Source of the DNA: Levilactobacillus lanxiensis
Lineage (GTDB): Bacteria > Bacillota > Bacilli > Lactobacillales > Lactobacillaceae
DNA length: 64,000 bases
Reading direction: 5' to 3'
NCBI RefSeq assembly: GCF_016861655.1
Contig: NZ_BOLN01000004.1
Location: 124,001 to 188,000 of the forward strand
Positions 54,223 through 64,000 of the stretch are shown one piece after another. The position numbers and the translations under genes are program-made. How positions within the stretch are numbered: the stretch's first letter is position 1; every line of letters starts with the position of its first letter. The notes under the pieces are model-generated. The model was not told where the DNA came from and searched no databases. It saw only the letters and a program-made list of their open reading frames with translations.

Positions 54223-55158
54223 TTGAAGAATTATGATGTGATTGTAATCGGCGCCGGCCCCGGTGGGATGACCGGAGCGCTGTACGCCTCACGGGCCAAC
54301 TTATCCGTTTTAATGTTGGATCGCGGCATCTATGGGGGTCAAATGAACAACACGGCTGCCATTGAAAACTATCCTGGGTTCAAGTCCGTTCTCGGACCCG
54401 ACTTGGCCAAGGACATGTACGAAGGCTCAACGCAATTTGGCGCTGAGTTTGCCTATGGTAGCGTTGAAGCCATTGAAGATCATGGCGACCACAAGGTGGT
54501 TAAGACCGACGACGGTGATTATGCTGCCAAGGCAGTCATCATCGGTTCCGGTTCCGAATACAAGAAGCTGGGCGTGCCTGGCGAAGATAAATTCGGTGGC
54601 CGGGGTGTTTCCTACTGCGCGGTCTGCGACGGAGCGTTCTTTAAGAACCGCGAAGTTGCCGTGATCGGTGGCGGGGATTCCGCTGTTGAAGAAAGCATCT
54701 ACCTCTCTGGATTAGCTTCCAAGGTCACGGTCTACGTTCGGCGTGACCAATTGCGGGCCCAAAAGGTTATCCAGGACCGGGCGTTTGCTAACGAGAAGAT
54801 CGAATTCGTTTGGAACACCAGCGTGACCGAAGTGTTGGGTGACGACATGAAGGTGACTGGTGTGGCCACGAAGAACAACGTGACTGGTGAAACTGGCGAA
54901 AAGGCTGTGAGTGGGGTCTTCATTTACGTGGGGAACTTACCAATGACCGATCCTTTCAAGGACTTGGGCATCACAGACGACGCTGGTTGGATCAAGACTG
55001 ACGAACACATGCGGACGGCTGTTCCTGGCATTTTTGCTATCGGCGATGTGCGGCAAAAAGATTTGCGGCAGATCACGACGGCGGTCGGCGATGGTGGTAT
55101 CGCGGGCCAAGAAGCCTTCAGTTTCATCGAAGACTTAAAAGCCGCTGCGGCTAAATAA
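54223..55158 (+). CDS. trxB: Thioredoxin reductase
   Basis: 311-residue FAD/NADPH enzyme. GAGPGGMTGALYA at the N-terminus, redox pair Cys132-Cys135 in YCAVCDG, GGGDSAVEE for NADPH, and IFAIGDVRQ for FAD. TTG start with GAAGGGAGC. It would reduce thioredoxin and the NrdH encoded at 5 kb. Confidence 0.96.
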   Translation: MKNYDVIVIGAGPGGMTGALYASRANLSVLMLDRGIYGGQMNNTAAIENYPGFKSVLGPDLAKDMYEGSTQFGAEFAYGSVEAIEDHGDHKVVKTDDGDYAAKAVIIGSGSEYKKLGVPGEDKFGGRGVSYCAVCDGAFFKNREVAVIGGGDSAVEESIYLSGLASKVTVYVRRDQLRAQKVIQDRAFANEKIEFVWNTSVTEVLGDDMKVTGVATKNNVTGETGEKAVSGVFIYVGNLPMTDPFKDLGITDDAGWIKTDEHMRTAVPGIFAIGDVRQKDLRQITTAVGDGGIAGQEAFSFIEDLKAAAAK

Positions 55159-55169
55159 GGATTAAATGG

Positions 55170-55207
55170 AAACGGGAACGCCTTTGCGGGTGGGTCCCGT
55201 TTTTTAT
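55170..55207 (+). terminator. trxB terminator
   Basis: AACGGGA pairs with TCCCGTT, with inner GC pairing, and is followed by T's. Confidence 0.85.
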
Positions 55208-55317
55208 TTTGGCACAATAGGTGAATTGAAACCGAAAAGAGTGGTAAGCTAACTTTAGAATCTGTTGGGGCAACCACCTCAACGGTAATCACTGACTTGA
55301 GGGAGCTGAACTGAATT

Positions 55318-55956
55318 ATGGGCATGAATCAATTTTTGCAAAGTTTGAGTGACTTGGAAACGATCGACCGGGCACCGGGATACTTTAAATTTGAGCAACA
55401 CTCCGTGGCCGCCCACTCGTTTAAAGTGGCAGAAGTCGCGCAATTCTTAGGCGACGTGGAGGAGCAAGCCGGGAATGACATCAACTGGCGGCTGCTGTAC
55501 GAGAAGGCCTTGAATCACGATTACACCGAGCGTTTTATTGGTGACATCAAGACGCCCGTGAAGTACGCGACGCCGCAATTGCGTCAAATGTTAGCCGACG
55601 TGGAAACGTCCTTGACGGCCAACTTCATTCAAAATGAAATTCCCGAACAGTTCCAAGCCGCCTACACCCGCCGGTTAGGTGAAGGGAAGGATGACACACT
55701 GGAGGGCCAGATTCTTTCCGTGGCCGACAAGGTGGACTTGCTTTACGAATCCTTTGGCGAAATTCAAAAGGGCAATCCGGAACCCGTCTTCACCGAAATT
55801 TACCGGGAAAGCCTGAGCACGATTTTGAAATTCAATCAGATGGCTTGTGTTCAGTACTTCTTGGCCGAGGTATTACCAGAAATGTTAGCGGCAGACTTTA
55901 GTGACCGACAAAAGTTGGCGCAGTTGACGGATAAATTATTGGAGGATAACGCCTAA
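55318..55956 (+). CDS. YfbR-like HD-domain 5'-nucleotidase
   Basis: 212 residues. Metal ligands: His in EQHSVAAHSF, the HD pair in ALNHDYTER, and Asp in VADKVDLLYESFGE. YfbR hydrolyses deoxyribonucleoside 5'-monophosphates; the same substrate here is inferred. The start lies in a GAGGGAGC context. TAATG overlap with the next gene. Confidence 0.82.
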   Translation: MGMNQFLQSLSDLETIDRAPGYFKFEQHSVAAHSFKVAEVAQFLGDVEEQAGNDINWRLLYEKALNHDYTERFIGDIKTPVKYATPQLRQMLADVETSLTANFIQNEIPEQFQAAYTRRLGEGKDDTLEGQILSVADKVDLLYESFGEIQKGNPEPVFTEIYRESLSTILKFNQMACVQYFLAEVLPEMLAADFSDRQKLAQLTDKLLEDNA

Positions 55957-56477
55957 TGAAACTAGCAGAAGTTTGGAATCAACGATTGAACGGTGCCAGT
56001 GTGCGGCCGTTAACGCATGACGATGACACGCTGATCTACCAATTTCAGGCTAGCCATCCGGAATACTTTGCCCATTTTCAGGAGCATCCCGTGACCCGGC
56101 AAGAGGCCATTCAAGACGTGACGGACATCCCGTTGAACGCACAGCCGGAGCAGAAGGCCTACCTGGGCATTTTCCAGGATGGCGAGTTGCAGGTGCTGGT
56201 CGATTTGATTATCGACTACCCGCTGCCAAGTCTGGTTTGGCTGGGCATGTGGTTGCCGGCTAAGACGGTCAGCGCGGAACAGTCCGCGGCCTTTTATGCG
56301 AGCTTGGTCGCGACGCTGAAGGCCGCCGGGGCGGTGCAACTCCAGTTGAGTGTCTTCATGGGCGACCGGCAAATGAAGCAGTTCTGGGAAGACCGCGGGT
56401 TAGCCGCGATGCAGACGACCGCCCTCGTGAAGGGTGACCGGGTCGCCAACGTGACGATTTACCAGGATAAATTTTAG
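55956..56477 (+). CDS. GNAT-like N-acetyltransferase
   Basis: 173 residues. SVRPLTHDDDTLIYQFQ opening, central YLGIFQDGELQVLVDLIIDYP and a C-terminal FWEDRGL stretch fit a GNAT fold, but the Q/RxxGxG acetyl-CoA loop is not evident. Substrate unknown. Starts on the last base of the nucleotidase stop codon. Confidence 0.6.
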   Translation: MKLAEVWNQRLNGASVRPLTHDDDTLIYQFQASHPEYFAHFQEHPVTRQEAIQDVTDIPLNAQPEQKAYLGIFQDGELQVLVDLIIDYPLPSLVWLGMWLPAKTVSAEQSAAFYASLVATLKAAGAVQLQLSVFMGDRQMKQFWEDRGLAAMQTTALVKGDRVANVTIYQDKF

Positions 56478-56494
56478 GCAGGTCGCCAAACTGG

Positions 56495-56520
56495 CGAAAG
56501 TATGTTCGGTATGGTAAAAT
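56495..56520 (+). promoter_or_regulatory. SOS (LexA/DinR) box and -10 upstream of uvrBA
   Basis: CGAAAGTATGTTCG (56495-56508) differs at one base from the Gram-positive box CGAAC-N4-GTTCG, and TAAAAT (56515-56520) follows. LexA bound here would block RNA polymerase; DNA damage would release uvrBA. Confidence 0.78.
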
Positions 56521-56533
56521 ATTTTAGCGTAAT

Positions 56534-56563
56534 GAGTTTGGATTTACGTCCAGACTCTTTTTG
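56534..56563 (+). terminator. Terminator or attenuator directly after the uvrB promoter
   Basis: GAGTTTGGA pairs with TCCAGACTC and is followed by T's. It ends the upstream operon but also sits within 45 bp downstream of the SOS promoter. Confidence 0.75.
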
Positions 56564-56583
56564 CGATTGCAGGTATTTCCGCC

Positions 56584-56670
56584 GCGCTGGCGGGGCCTAG
56601 CAACAAATGAAACTGTCGCGTGGCGGCGAGGAAAGCGTGACTGGTGACAGTCAGGACTTTCAGCCAGCGC
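56584..56670 (+). other. Long-range pairing in the uvrB leader
   Basis: GCGCTGGC (56584-56591) is the exact complement of GCCAGCGC (56663-56670), just before the uvrB ribosome site; CCGCC/GGCGG and GACTG/CAGTC hairpins lie between. Confidence 0.4.
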
Positions 56671-56704
56671 AGTGAAAATAACAGTAGCAGGGAGGTTACC
56701 ATTC

Positions 56705-58711
56705 ATGATCGATCGACAAACGGACCGTAAGTTTGATTTGGTGTCCAAGTATCAACCTACCGGGGATCAGCCCGAGGCCATTAGCAAGTTGACCCAGGGC
56801 ATCGAGTCTGGCGAGAAGGCTCAGATTCTGTTGGGGGCTACCGGGACCGGGAAGACGTTTACCATTTCTAACGTCATTAAAAATGTGAACAAGCCGACAC
56901 TGGTGTTGTCCCACAACAAAACGTTAGCGGGACAGCTCTACGGGGAATTCAAACAGTTTTTCCCGAACAACGCGGTGGAATACTTTGTTAGTTATTATGA
57001 TTATTATCAACCGGAAGCTTACGTACCCTCGAGTGATACCTATATCGAAAAGGATTCATCCATCAATGATGAAATCGATAAACTGCGCCACTCGGCGACG
57101 AGTTCGTTACTGGAACGCAACGACGTGATTGTTGTGGCGTCCGTCTCGTCTATCTTTGGGTTGGGTGATCCGACCGAGTACAAGAACCACGTGGTTTCCT
57201 TGCGGGTCGGCCAAGAGCTTGAACGGGACGCCCTGTTACGTAAATTAGTGAATATTCAATTTGAACGCAACGACTACGACTTCCAGCGGGGCCGGTTCCG
57301 GGTTCACGGGGATGTCGTTGAAATTTTCCCAGCGTCCCGGGACGAACGGGCGCTACGGATCGAGTTCTTCGGCGATGAGATCGACCGGATTCGGGAGGTT
57401 GATGCCCTGACCGGTGAAATCGTGGGCGACCGCGAACACGTGGCTATCTTCCCAGCGACCCACTTTATGACCAACGATGACATCATGGCGAAGGCCACGG
57501 CGGGCATCGAAGGTGAGCTCAAGGATCGGGTTGAAGAACTCGAGAACGGTGGGAAGTTGTTGGAGGCCCAACGGCTGAAGCAACGGACCACGTATGACCT
57601 CGAAATGATGCGGGAAATGGGTTACACCAGTGGGATTGAAAACTACTCACGCTGGATGGACGGTCGTAAGGAAGGGGAACCGCCTTACACGTTACTGGAT
57701 TTCTTCCCCAAGGACTTCTTGATGGTCGTCGACGAATCTCACGTCACCATGCCCCAAGTGCGGGGGATGTACAACGGGGATCGTGCCCGGAAGCAACAGC
57801 TGGTCGACTATGGTTTCCGGCTGCCAAGTGCGCTGGATAACCGACCATTGAAGCTCAACGAAGTGGAACAACACATTAACCAGGTCGTTTACATGTCAGC
57901 CACGCCAGGCCCTTATGAACAAGAGCAGACCGACCACGTCGTGCAACAGATCATTCGACCAACCGGTTTGTTAGATCCAACCATTGAGGTTCGACCAATC
58001 ATGGGTCAAATGGATGACCTGGTGGGTGAAATCAACGCTCGGGTTGAAAAGAACGAGCGGACCTTTGTGACGACTTTGACCAAGAAGATGTCCGAAGACC
58101 TGACGGATTACCTGAAGGATCTGGGCATCAAGGTGGCCTATTTACACTCGGACATCAAGACGCTGGAGCGGACCGAAATCATGCGGGACCTGCGACTGGG
58201 CAAGTACGATGTCTTAGTCGGCATCAACCTGTTGCGGGAAGGAATCGATATCCCAGAAGTTTCGTTGATTGCGATTCTGGATGCCGACAAGGAAGGCTTC
58301 TTGCGGAACGAACGGTCGTTGATCCAAACGATTGGGCGGGCTGCTCGGAACTCCCACGGGCACGTTATTTTGTATGCCGATAAGGTCACGGAGTCCATGC
58401 AAGCTGCCATGGATGAGACGGCCCGGCGGCGGGAAGTTCAGATTGCTTATAACAAGAAGCATGGGATTACCCCAACGACTATTATTAAACCAATTCGTGA
58501 CTTAATTGCGGTCACGAAGAAGAACGATAACGCTGACGAGAAGGATGACTTCGTGGCCAGCGACTTTGAAGATATGACCAAGGAAGATCAAGAAAAACTG
58601 ATTGTTCGGTTGGAAGACGAGATGCGGGCCGCTGCTAAGAAGCTCGATTTTGAGCAAGCCGCCTCGCTCCGGGATACCATCATGGACATGAAGACCGAGA
58701 TTGGTGATTAG
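56705..58711 (+). CDS. uvrB: Excinuclease ABC subunit B
   Basis: 668 residues from ATG 56705 with GGGAGGT. Helicase-like damage verifier: P-loop GATGTGKT at 44-51, beta-hairpin [21 protein letters not shown], motif [11 protein letters not shown], and a C-terminal UVR domain that binds UvrC. Upstream reading to 56672 lacks a start signal. Confidence 0.97.
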   Translation: MIDRQTDRKFDLVSKYQPTGDQPEAISKLTQGIESGEKAQILLGATGTGKTFTISNVIKNVNKPTLVLSHNKTLAGQLYGEFKQFFPNNAVEYFVSYYDYYQPEAYVPSSDTYIEKDSSINDEIDKLRHSATSSLLERNDVIVVASVSSIFGLGDPTEYKNHVVSLRVGQELERDALLRKLVNIQFERNDYDFQRGRFRVHGDVVEIFPASRDERALRIEFFGDEIDRIREVDALTGEIVGDREHVAIFPATHFMTNDDIMAKATAGIEGELKDRVEELENGGKLLEAQRLKQRTTYDLEMMREMGYTSGIENYSRWMDGRKEGEPPYTLLDFFPKDFLMVVDESHVTMPQVRGMYNGDRARKQQLVDYGFRLPSALDNRPLKLNEVEQHINQVVYMSATPGPYEQEQTDHVVQQIIRPTGLLDPTIEVRPIMGQMDDLVGEINARVEKNERTFVTTLTKKMSEDLTDYLKDLGIKVAYLHSDIKTLERTEIMRDLRLGKYDVLVGINLLREGIDIPEVSLIAILDADKEGFLRNERSLIQTIGRAARNSHGHVILYADKVTESMQAAMDETARRREVQIAYNKKHGITPTTIIKPIRDLIAVTKKNDNADEKDDFVASDFEDMTKEDQEKLIVRLEDEMRAAAKKLDFEQAASLRDTIMDMKTEIGD

Positions 58712-58731
58712 GTTAGTGAGGAGATTTCAAT

Positions 58732-61584
58732 TTGGCAAACGATAAAATCGTGATTCACGGGGCGCGGGCCCACAACTTAAAGGATATCGACGTGACGATT
58801 CCTAAGAACAAATTGGTCGTTATCAGTGGCCTGTCCGGTTCTGGGAAGAGTTCATTGGCATTCGATACGCTGTACGCGGAAGGTCAACGCCGTTACGTTG
58901 AGAGTCTGTCATCATACGCGCGGCAGTTCTTAGGACAGATGGACAAACCAGACGTCGATTCCATTGATGGACTCAGTCCGGCCATTTCCATTGACCAAAA
59001 GACGACCTCAAAGAACCCCCGGTCGACGGTCGGAACGGTGACCGAAATCAATGACTACCTGCGCCTGCTGTGGGCCCGGGTCGGGACACCTATCTGTCCT
59101 AACGACGGTACCCAGATTACCAGCCAGAGTGTTGAGCAGATGGTCGACCAAGTTCTGGCCTTGCCTGAACGGACGAAGATGCAGATCTTATCGCCCATCG
59201 TCCGCGGTAAAAAGGGCCAGCATAAGAAGATTTTTGAAAAGATTCAACGCGAAGGGTTCGTCCGGGTCCGCGTAGATGGTGAAACCATGGACCTGTCCGA
59301 AGTCCCCGAACTGAACAAGAATCAGAACCACGATATTGCCATCGTGATTGACCGGGTCGTGGTCAAGAAGGGCATTCGTTCTCGGTTATTTGACTCATTC
59401 GAAGCCGCCTTGCGCCTAAGTGGTGGCTACTCTATCGCCGACCTGATCGACGGGGACCCCATGATTTTCTCCGAACACTACGCCTGCCCGGTCTGTGGGT
59501 TTACGGTGGGGGAACTCGAACCCCGGCTGTTCTCCTTTAACGCGCCGTTTGGGGCCTGCCCGGACTGTGATGGGTTAGGGGTCAAGCTGGAGGTCGACTT
59601 GGATCTGGTCGTTCCCGACAGAACTAAGACGCTGCGCGAAGGAGCCTTGGAACCCTGGAATCCCATTAGCTCACAGTACTACCCAGCCTTGCTTGAACAG
59701 GCTTGTGACGCTTTTGGCGTGGACATGGATATCCCATTTGAAAAGCTCTCCAAGAACGACCAAGCCCTGGTGCTCTATGGGTCACAAGGTAAGGAATTCC
59801 ATTTCCATTATGAGAACGACTTTGGTGGCGTGCGTGACGTGGATGTTGAATTTGAAGGGGTCATCCCGAACATCGACCGGCGTTACCACGAGACCAATAG
59901 CGACTTCACCCGTGATGTGATGCGCAAGTACATGACCGAATTAACCTGTCAGACCTGCCACGGCTTCCGGTTGAATCGTCAAGCTCTGAGTGTCAAAATC
60001 AATCACCAACACATCGGTGAGGTCTCTGAATTACCCGTTGAAAAGGAATTGGCCTTCTTCCAGGACCTTTCCTTTGGGGAACAAGACCAAGTCATTGCCC
60101 AACCCATCCTGAAGGAAATTCGGGACCGGTTGACGTTCTTACGAAACGTGGGGCTGGATTACCTCACGCTCAGTCGTTCGGCGCGGACCCTGTCCGGTGG
60201 GGAAGCGCAACGGATTCGGTTAGCCACACAAATTGGCTCGAACCTGTCCGGGGTGCTCTACATCTTAGATGAACCCTCAATTGGGTTGCACCAACGGGAC
60301 AACGACCGGTTGATTGCCTCACTCAAGCAAATGCGTGATCTGGGGAACACACTGATCGTCGTTGAACATGATGAGGACACCATGCGCGCCGCCGATTACA
60401 TCGTGGACATTGGTCCTGGTGCGGGTGAGAACGGAGGCCACGTGATGGCTGCCGGCACGCCTAAGCAGGTCATGCGTTCACGGAAATCGTTGACGGGGCA
60501 GTATTTAGCCGGCAAGCAGTACATTCCGGTACCGTTGGAACGACGCGCTGGCAATGGCAAGTCCATCGAAATTACCGGTGCGGCTGAAAACAACCTGAAG
60601 GATATCACGGTCGACTTCCCGTTAGGTGAGTTCGTCGTGGTGACCGGGGTTTCTGGGTCCGGAAAGTCGACGCTGGTCAACACGATTCTGAAGCGGGCCT
60701 TGGCCCAGAAGTTGAATCACAACTCCGAGAAGCCCGGTAAGTACAAGAGCATCGCCGGGGTCAAAAACATTGAACGACTGGTGGATATCGACCAGAGTCC
60801 CATTGGCCGGACGCCACGGAGTAACCCGGCGACCTATACCGGGGTCTTTGACGACGTGCGGACACTCTTTGCGCAGACCAACGATGCGAAGCTGCGGGGC
60901 TATCAGAAGGGCCGGTTCAGTTTCAACACCAAGGGTGGTCGGTGTGAAGCCTGCCACGGTGATGGAATCTTGAAAATCGAAATGAACTTCCTGCCCGACG
61001 TCTACGTGCCTTGTGAAGTTTGTCATGGGACGCGGTACAATTCCGAAACCCTGGAAGTCGAATACAAGGGGAAGAACATCTCTGACGTCCTGAACATGAC
61101 GGTCAGTGAAGCCCTCAAGTTCTTCGAAGCCATCCCCAAGATTACGCGGAAGCTACAGACGATTCAGGACGTTGGTTTGGGCTACGTTAAATTAGGCCAA
61201 CCCGCCACCACGTTGTCCGGTGGGGAAGCCCAACGGATGAAGTTAGCCTCCGAACTGCACAAGCAACAGAACGGGAAGAACTTCTACATCCTGGATGAAC
61301 CAACAACTGGGTTGCATAGTGATGACATCAAACGCCTGTTGGTCGTGCTGCACCGCCTGGTCGACAAGGGCAACACAGTGTTGGTTATCGAACATAACCT
61401 GGACGTCATCAAGACGGCCGATCACCTGATCGACCTGGGTCCTGAAGGTGGGGAAGCCGGGGGTAACGTGGTTGCGACCGGGACGCCCGAAGAACTGGCC
61501 GAGGTCAGTGAGAGCTATACGGGTCAATACCTGAAGCCGGTACTGGAACGCGATACCGCCCGGACCAAGGAAGACCAAGCTTAA
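58732..61584 (+). CDS. uvrA: Excinuclease ABC subunit A
   Basis: 950-residue damage-recognition ATPase with two ABC modules: Walker [10 protein letters not shown] near 31 and GVSGSGKST near 640, two LSGGEAQR signatures, zinc modules CPVC...CPDC and CEAC...CEVC, plus an insertion CQTCHG. TTG start with GTGAGGAG, 20 nt after uvrB. Confidence 0.97.
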   Translation: MANDKIVIHGARAHNLKDIDVTIPKNKLVVISGLSGSGKSSLAFDTLYAEGQRRYVESLSSYARQFLGQMDKPDVDSIDGLSPAISIDQKTTSKNPRSTVGTVTEINDYLRLLWARVGTPICPNDGTQITSQSVEQMVDQVLALPERTKMQILSPIVRGKKGQHKKIFEKIQREGFVRVRVDGETMDLSEVPELNKNQNHDIAIVIDRVVVKKGIRSRLFDSFEAALRLSGGYSIADLIDGDPMIFSEHYACPVCGFTVGELEPRLFSFNAPFGACPDCDGLGVKLEVDLDLVVPDRTKTLREGALEPWNPISSQYYPALLEQACDAFGVDMDIPFEKLSKNDQALVLYGSQGKEFHFHYENDFGGVRDVDVEFEGVIPNIDRRYHETNSDFTRDVMRKYMTELTCQTCHGFRLNRQALSVKINHQHIGEVSELPVEKELAFFQDLSFGEQDQVIAQPILKEIRDRLTFLRNVGLDYLTLSRSARTLSGGEAQRIRLATQIGSNLSGVLYILDEPSIGLHQRDNDRLIASLKQMRDLGNTLIVVEHDEDTMRAADYIVDIGPGAGENGGHVMAAGTPKQVMRSRKSLTGQYLAGKQYIPVPLERRAGNGKSIEITGAAENNLKDITVDFPLGEFVVVTGVSGSGKSTLVNTILKRALAQKLNHNSEKPGKYKSIAGVKNIERLVDIDQSPIGRTPRSNPATYTGVFDDVRTLFAQTNDAKLRGYQKGRFSFNTKGGRCEACHGDGILKIEMNFLPDVYVPCEVCHGTRYNSETLEVEYKGKNISDVLNMTVSEALKFFEAIPKITRKLQTIQDVGLGYVKLGQPATTLSGGEAQRMKLASELHKQQNGKNFYILDEPTTGLHSDDIKRLLVVLHRLVDKGNTVLVIEHNLDVIKTADHLIDLGPEGGEAGGNVVATGTPEELAEVSESYTGQYLKPVLERDTARTKEDQA

Positions 61585-61599
61585 CGAAATGCCAATCAG

Positions 61600-61648
61600 T
61601 AGCAGCTAGTGCCTCACGCCTTCGTGTGGGTCACGAGCTGCTTTTTTG
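61600..61648 (+). terminator. uvrBA terminator
   Basis: AGCAGCT-GTG pairs with CAC-AGCTGCT, with an inner CACG/CGTG hairpin and six T. Confidence 0.9.
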
Positions 61649-61734
61649 ATCCAGTCGGTTAGTCATCAAATTGTTACAAAATGGGGTAACGTTGACCGTT
61701 CACGGTTTGTCCGGCATTTAGGTACGGGTAGAAC

Positions 61735-61763
61735 TTGTCGACGGGCTGAAAAACCAGTACAAT
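61735..61763 (+). promoter_or_regulatory. Promoter of the DUF308 gene
   Basis: TTGTCG, an exact 17-bp spacer and TACAAT. Confidence 0.7.
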
Positions 61764-61812
61764 GATTGAAAGCCGGTCGACACCTGACCGGAATTGTGAG
61801 GAGATGCAGACT

Positions 61813-62358
61813 ATGTTTAATATGAATCGATCCCGTTGGGGTTTTGACTGGGGCGAGTTCATTCTCGGTATTCTATTCATCGTTGCCGCGTTTGGCTTAA
61901 TGCGCTCACCTAAGATCGGGCTAACCGGATTAGCCATTATTTTTGCCTTCATGGCACTGCTGAGTGGGTTGACCACGATTGCGGGTTATAAAAAATTGCA
62001 TGATGCAACCGGATTACGGGCTAACTTTGCGTTAGTTTTTGGTGTCCTGGATATTCTGATTGCGGTGGTGTTCTTCTTTGATATGAACAGTGCCATCGTC
62101 ACATTGGGCTACTTATTTGCCCTGTGGTTTATTTTTGACTCCATTGAACGCCTGCTGGTCGCCAGTCACCTTCGAGATTTTGGGGGCGTTTGGTTCTGGC
62201 TGTCGGTTGTTTTAGATGTCGTGACCTTAGTCGTCGGCATCATGCTCTTCATTCACCCAATTGCGGCCGCCTTATCGTTGAACGTGCTGATTGCGTTCTT
62301 CTTTGCGGTCTTTGGCGTGAACGCGATTTGGATTGCCATTGCGCGCAGTCGGTCTTAA
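61813..62358 (+). CDS. DUF308 (HdeD-like) membrane protein
   Basis: 181 residues from ATG 61813 (GTGAGGAG 9 nt before). Six membrane helices in three pairs (FILGILFIVAAFGLM ... LVVGIMLFIHPIAAAL), the repeat pattern of DUF308/HdeD. HdeD is linked to acid tolerance in enterobacteria; the role in lactobacilli is unknown. Own promoter and terminator. Confidence 0.85.
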   Translation: MFNMNRSRWGFDWGEFILGILFIVAAFGLMRSPKIGLTGLAIIFAFMALLSGLTTIAGYKKLHDATGLRANFALVFGVLDILIAVVFFFDMNSAIVTLGYLFALWFIFDSIERLLVASHLRDFGGVWFWLSVVLDVVTLVVGIMLFIHPIAAALSLNVLIAFFFAVFGVNAIWIAIARSRS

Positions 62359-62367
62359 GCCTAGTTG

Positions 62368-62402
62368 AGTCGGTAAACGGAAATCGTTTGCCGGCTTTTC
62401 TT
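62368..62402 (+). terminator. Terminator after the DUF308 gene
   Basis: GTCGG-AAACG pairs with CGTTT-CCGGC, then T's. Confidence 0.82.
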
Positions 62403-62423
62403 TTACACTTATTGGCAAAATAG

Positions 62424-62479
62424 TTGCGCCCGCTGATGGGTCAGCTATACTGAAGAAAGTTACATACCTGCGGGGGTAT
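62424..62479 (+). promoter_or_regulatory. Promoter with CsoR/CstR-type operator
   Basis: TTGCGC (62424-62429), a 16-bp spacer and TATACT (62446-62451). Just downstream, ATACCTGCGGGGGTAT (62464-62479) is an inverted repeat (ATACC/GGTAT) with a G-rich centre, the operator form of the CsoR/CstR repressor family, and it lies before the AAAGGAG site. Confidence 0.65.
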
Positions 62480-62497
62480 CTCGAAAGGAGCTTGGAT

Positions 62498-64000
62498 ATG
62501 AAAATTGTGATTGTTGGGGGCGTGGCCGGTGGTATGGCCGCTGCCGCACGACTACGCCGGTTGGATGAGACGGCAGAAATTGTGGTGCTGGAACAGGGAC
62601 CCTACGTGTCGTACGCCACCTGTGGCTTGCCGTTTTATCTGTCCGGTGAAATCAGTGACCGGGAAGACCTCTTAGTTCAAACGCCTGCTAAACTACGGCA
62701 ACGATTCGCTATCGATGTCCGAACGAATCATCGGGTAACGGCCGTTGATCCAGCGCAGCATACGGTGACCGTGGTCAGCCAGGGACAGGAACAGGTCGAA
62801 GCTTATGACCGTCTGATTTTAGCGCCCGGCGCCGTGCCGATTGTGCCCGAATTAGCTGGATTGGCTGCCGCCAAAAATGTTTGGGTTCTGCGCAATATTC
62901 CTGATTTAGATCAGATCATGGCGCAACTCAACGCCACGGCCGCCCAGCGCGTCACGTTAGTGGGTGGCGGCTTTGTTGGCTTAGAAATGGCTGAGGCCTT
63001 GCGTCAACGGGGCTTGACCGTGACCCTCGTGGAACAGCACCAACACCTTTTGCCACCGTTGGATGAGGAAATGGCGGCTGGCATTCAGCGGACGCTGGCA
63101 GCCCATGACGTCCGCGTCATTACCGGACACGCGGTTCAGGGATTCCGCCACGCGGGCCGGACACTGGTCTTGGATGATGAGACTGAACTGCAAACGGACC
63201 TGACGTTGTTGACGGTCGGTGTGCGGCCGGCCACGGACTTCCTTGCCAGCAGTGGCATCAGGTTAGGGGACCACGGCGGCATCGTGGTTGACGATTATTA
63301 CCAAACGAGTGCCGCTGACGTTTACGCGGTAGGGGATGCCATCCTGGTCAAGCAACAACTGACCGGACAGAACGCGCTCATTTCATTGGCATCACCAGCC
63401 AATCGGCAGGGCCGCCAGGTAGCGGATAACGTGGCCGGCCATCCCCGGCGGAATCGCGGGAGTATCGGCACAGCTATTGTACGGGTATTTGAGCAAACTG
63501 CGGCGATGACCGGGCTGAACGAAGCCGACCTACGCAATCAAGGCGTGCCGTTTCGAGCGGTTCACGTGCGCGAAGACAATCACGCCAGCTACTTCCCCGG
63601 TAGCCAGTCGCTCTTATTAAAGCTCCTTTTTGCCCCGGATAGTGGCGAAATCTACGGCGCACAGGGCGTTGGGCCGAGTGGCGTGGACAAGCGCATCGAC
63701 GTTTTGGCCACGGCCATCAAGGGACATCTGACGGTCGCGGACCTACCGGAGTTGGAGTTGTCCTATGCGCCACCGTTTGGTTCGGCCAAGGACCCCGTGA
63801 ACCTGCTGGGGTACGCCGCGTTAAACGTGGTTGAGGGTTTTAGCGACAACATTCAGTGGTCCGCACTCAAGGAAAATGAAGTGGCCGGGCGTCAACTGAT
63901 TGACGTGCGTAATCCGGATGAATTGGCGCAGGGGTATTTTCCAGACTCTCGGAACATTCCGCTCGACCAGTTGCGTGACCGGCTAGGCGAATTGGATCCA
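62498..64000 (+). CDS. CoA-disulfide reductase with C-terminal rhodanese domain (3' end cut)
   Basis: 501 codons are visible before the window edge, with no stop. FAD loop IVGGVAGGMAAAARLRR, redox Cys42 in SYATCGLPF, NAD loop VTLVGGGFVGLEMAEAL, and DVYAVGDAI for FAD; the dimerisation domain runs to about 440. From about 450 a rhodanese fold starts (LKENEVAGRQLIDVRNPDE). CoADR-Rhd fusions reduce CoA persulfides/disulfides and polysulfide. AAAGGAG precedes ATG 62498. Confidence 0.9.
   Translation, partial: MKIVIVGGVAGGMAAAARLRRLDETAEIVVLEQGPYVSYATCGLPFYLSGEISDREDLLVQTPAKLRQRFAIDVRTNHRVTAVDPAQHTVTVVSQGQEQVEAYDRLILAPGAVPIVPELAGLAAAKNVWVLRNIPDLDQIMAQLNATAAQRVTLVGGGFVGLEMAEALRQRGLTVTLVEQHQHLLPPLDEEMAAGIQRTLAAHDVRVITGHAVQGFRHAGRTLVLDDETELQTDLTLLTVGVRPATDFLASSGIRLGDHGGIVVDDYYQTSAADVYAVGDAILVKQQLTGQNALISLASPANRQGRQVADNVAGHPRRNRGSIGTAIVRVFEQTAAMTGLNEADLRNQGVPFRAVHVREDNHASYFPGSQSLLLKLLFAPDSGEIYGAQGVGPSGVDKRIDVLATAIKGHLTVADLPELELSYAPPFGSAKDPVNLLGYAALNVVEGFSDNIQWSALKENEVAGRQLIDVRNPDELAQGYFPDSRNIPLDQLRDRLGELDP

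Overview
The window looks like chromosomal DNA of a lactobacillus (family Lactobacillaceae, order Lactobacillales) with roughly balanced base composition. The evidence is gene content and order (tadA-ffs-dnaX-ebfC-recR-yaaL-tmk-darA-holB-yabA-rsmI; comFA-comFC-hpf-secA-prfB; phoPR-pst-phoU; hprK-lgt-gpsA-galU-trxB; uvrB-uvrA), AGGAGG-type ribosome binding sites, frequent GTG/TTG starts, and a SecA without the C-terminal zinc tail. A Levilactobacillus-like genus is my guess, not something I can prove. I see no prophage, insertion sequence, CRISPR array, rRNA or tRNA.

Layout: 1-5.3 kb holds a cut LOG-family gene, a 3-hydroxyacyl-CoA dehydrogenase and the class Ib ribonucleotide reductase operon nrdHEF (minus strand) behind tandem NrdR boxes. 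5.4-14.9 kb is a replication, repair and RNA-modification cluster that includes the SRP RNA gene. 15.1-18.6 kb carries tsaB-rimI-tsaD (t6A synthesis, ribosomal protein acetylation) and an AlkZ-like protein. 19-25.5 kb has an SDR enzyme, an ABC-F ATPase with a leader, the redox repressor rex and groESL with CIRCE. 25.8-32.7 kb has kimA (K+ import), a frameshifted small membrane protein, lrgAB, a tagO/wecA-type transferase and yigZ. 32.8-43.8 kb has comFAC, hpf, secA, prfB (programmed frameshift), a MinJ-like PDZ protein and phoPR. 44-49 kb is pstS-C-A-B1-B2-phoU behind a four-repeat Pho box. 49.6-64 kb has pspC/yvlD, hprK-lgt-gpsA-galU-trxB, a nucleotidase/GNAT pair, uvrBA with an SOS box, a DUF308 protein and a cut CoA-disulfide reductase/rhodanese behind a CsoR/CstR-type operator.

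Working links: DarA (c-di-AMP receptor) and KimA (a c-di-AMP-controlled K+ importer in Bacillus) belong to one signalling theme. HprK and two cre-like sites point to carbon catabolite control. PhoPR sits directly upstream of its expected target, the pst operon. Rex, TrxB, NrdH and the CoA-disulfide reductase form a redox theme.

The most unusual signal is a family of dispersed intergenic repeats of about 180-270 bp. Four copies are clear (upstream of dnaX, tmk, an SDR gene and prfB), two are diverged (upstream of pspC, and between kimA and lrgB) and one is doubtful (rex-groES). All lie in the same orientation. Arms that differ in sequence still pair, including a long closing stem, which is the covariation expected of a structured RNA. 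I cannot match it to a family I know. A second, different repeat (three tandem units of about 135 bp next to a very stable hairpin) fills the hpf-secA gap. All pairings were found by eye; none was computed.
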